From Coriaria nepalensis (lineage: Eukaryota; Streptophyta; Magnoliopsida; Cucurbitales; Coriariaceae), in NCBI GenBank assembly GCA_027186245.1, contig CP114483.1:14404220-14468219 (forward strand): DNA of 64,000 nt. The letters run 5' to 3'. The notes under the pieces were generated by a model. It did not search any database and was not told the DNA's origin. It worked only from the letters and a program-made list of their open reading frames with translations. Positions 62,551 to 64,000 of this stretch are shown in pieces; within the stretch, counting starts at the first letter, position 1; every line of letters begins with the position of its first letter. Both the position numbers and the translations under genes were made by a program.

Positions 62551-64000
62551 TTCAGTAGATCAATTGCAAGTTATGCATGAAAGTCGTGTTTTAAATGCGA
62601 AAATAGAACTAGTTCGAAGTGGTTTCAAACAATTTAATGATCTAAAAAGACTGAATGATATGCTCTTTGAGGCTAAAATAATGTATTGTTGTATTCGATA
62701 GATTAATTGCAGGTTATGTAAGAAAATCATGTTTGAAGAGCAAAAACATAATTCGTTCGAATTCATTTATAATGATTTAATGACTAGAAAAGCCACAATG
62801 ACATGATTTTAAGGCTAAGTAAATGTATAGTTGCCTTTAATAGATCAACTGCAAGTTATGCACGAAAGTCATGTTTAAAAGGCGAATTTCATCTGAAGTG
62901 ATTTAGAATGATTTAATGAGTAAAAGAGATGCAATGATATGACTTTAACACTAAAAAATGCATAGTTGCCTTCAGAAGATCAATTGCAAGTTATGCATGA
63001 AAGTCGTGTTTTAAATGCGAAAATAGAACTAGTTCGAAGTGGTTTCAAACAATTTAATGATCTAAAAAGACTGAATGATATGCTCTTTGAGGCTAAAATA
63101 ATGTATTGTTGTATTCGATAGATTAATTGCAGGTTATGTAAGAAAATCATGTTTGAAGAGCAAAAACATAATTCGTTCGAATTCATTTATAATGATTTAA
63201 TGACTAGAAAAGCCACAATGACATGATTTTAAGGCTAAGTAAATGTATAGTTTGCCTTTAATAGATCAACTGCAAGTTATGCACGAAAGTCATGTTTAAA
63301 AGGCGAATTTCATCTGAAGTGATTTAGAATGATTTAATGAGTAAAAGAGATGCAATGATATGACTTTAACACTAAAAAATGCATAGTTGCCTTCAGTAGA
63401 TCAATTGCAAGTTATGCATGAAAGTCGTGTTTTAAATGCGAAAATAGAACTAGTTCGAAGTGCTTTCAAACAATTTAATGATCTAAAAAGACTGAATGAT
63501 ATGCTCTTTAAGGCTAAAATAATGCATTGTTGTATTCGATAGATTAATTGCAGGTTATGTAAGAAAATCATGTTTGAAGGGCAAAAACATAATTCGTTCG
63601 AATTCATTTATAATGATTTAATGACTAGAAAAGCCACAATGACATGATTTTAAGGCTAAGTAAATGTATAGTTGCCTTTAATAGATCAACTGCAAGTTAT
63701 GCCCGAAAGTCATGTTTAAAAGGCGAATTTCATCTGAACTGATTTAGAATGATTTAATGAGTAAAAGAGATGCAATGATATGACTTTAACACTAAAAAAT
63801 GCATAGTTGCCTTCAGTAGATCAATTGCAAGTTATGCATGAAAGTCGTGTTTTAAATGCGAAAATAGAATTAGTTCGAAGTGCTTTCAAACAAATTAATG
63901 ATCTGAAGAGACTGAATGATGTGCTCTTTAAGGCTAAAATAATGCATTGTTGTATTCAATAGATTAATTGCAGGTTATGTAAGAAAATCATGTTTGAAGG
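62551..64000 (+). repeat. Higher-order block H15, partial, runs off the window end
   Basis: Monomer starts: 62551 (short), 62963, 63384, 63804 (cut at 64000 within B). It repeats 54583-55836 and 47066-48319 in order: two 'tttgaggc' monomers, the second reached through 'ttcagaagatc' and followed by the extra T, then a class 1 monomer, then 'gatctgaagagactg'. This is the third copy of that arrangement, so the array continues beyond the window with the same higher-order pattern. Confidence 0.9.

Larger units (their letters stand above)
1..64000. repeat. Tandem satellite DNA array, 420-421 bp monomer, fills the window
   Basis: The same sequence recurs every 418-422 bp from end to end, marked by 'tagttgccttcagtagatc' at the monomer start. 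I located 153 successive starts. Fifteen spacings are 393 bp because of a shared deletion; nearly all others are 418-421 bp. All copies point the same way, and there is no inversion, insertion or unique sequence. Hand count of a consensus monomer gives about 30% GC. The array runs off both ends of the window. Such arrays are known from eukaryotic centromeric and heterochromatic DNA; that placement here is inference. The plus strand is used as the monomer orientation only by convention. Confidence 0.99.

Noticed and set aside
1..64000. CRISPR array
   Set aside because: Regular spacing is present, but there are no unique spacers: the whole 420-bp period is repeated, with no cas genes.
1..64000. 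CENP-B box in the monomer
   Set aside because: TTCG followed by A at the right distance occurs on the minus strand (for example in 'ttcgaactaattc'), but the required CGGG end is absent in all copies I looked at.
1..64000. Transposable element or rDNA-derived array
   Set aside because: No terminal repeats, target-site duplications, transposase or reverse-transcriptase frames, or recognisable rRNA/tRNA motifs occur in the monomer.
1..64000. Assignment to a known beetle satellite because tenebrionid satellites have monomers of about 142 bp
   Set aside because: Only the subunit length is similar. I cannot match the sequence, and monomers near 140 bp are found in many taxa.

Overview
The whole 64 kb window is one uninterrupted head-to-tail array of a single AT-rich satellite DNA (about 70% A+T by hand count of one consensus monomer). 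I see no protein-coding gene, RNA gene, transposon, CRISPR array or unique-sequence stretch. An array this long, with higher-order structure, means a eukaryotic nuclear genome, most plausibly a centromeric, pericentromeric or subtelomeric heterochromatin block. Nothing in it lets me name the species, and I do not recognise the monomer as a published satellite.

The monomer is 420-421 bp. I count 153 monomer starts, all in the same orientation, plus a partial one at position 1. The monomer is itself three diverged copies of one ancestral unit of about 140 bp: A (143 bp), B (142 bp) and C (135-136 bp). The 420/421 difference is a 6-A versus 7-A tract at the end of C. Two monomer classes dominate. 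Class 1 has 'gaactagttcg', 'gatctaaaaag' and 'gatatgctc' in A. Class 2 has 'gaattagttcg', 'gatctgaaaag' and 'gatgtgctc' in A, followed by 'attcaatag' at the start of B.

Layout: 1-3242 is a 1260-bp trimeric arrangement that breaks down at its end. 3243-7428 is five copies of an 837-bp dimer (types U and V). 7429-15393 is a heterogeneous mixture. From 15394 onward the array carries a derived short monomer with a 28-bp deletion at the C/A junction. Its 15 copies divide the rest into blocks of 5 to 19 monomers. These blocks are related by nested duplications: tandem pairs with periods of 2496, 2497, 2497 and 4995 bp, a dispersed pair about 15 kb apart, and another 10.43 kb apart. At 54-64 kb there are 1682-bp repeats, an expanded X/Y/Z family and the start of a further copy of the 45.8-48.7 kb block.

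The open reading frames, chiefly a 68-codon minus-strand frame intact in 66 monomers, are by-products of the repeat. They are broken by single-base deletions and by a CGA-to-TGA change in the other monomers, and I do not call them genes. The main biological content is how the satellite evolved: a 140-bp unit to a trimer, then to higher-order blocks, with unequal exchange, local conversion patches and CpG decay all visible.
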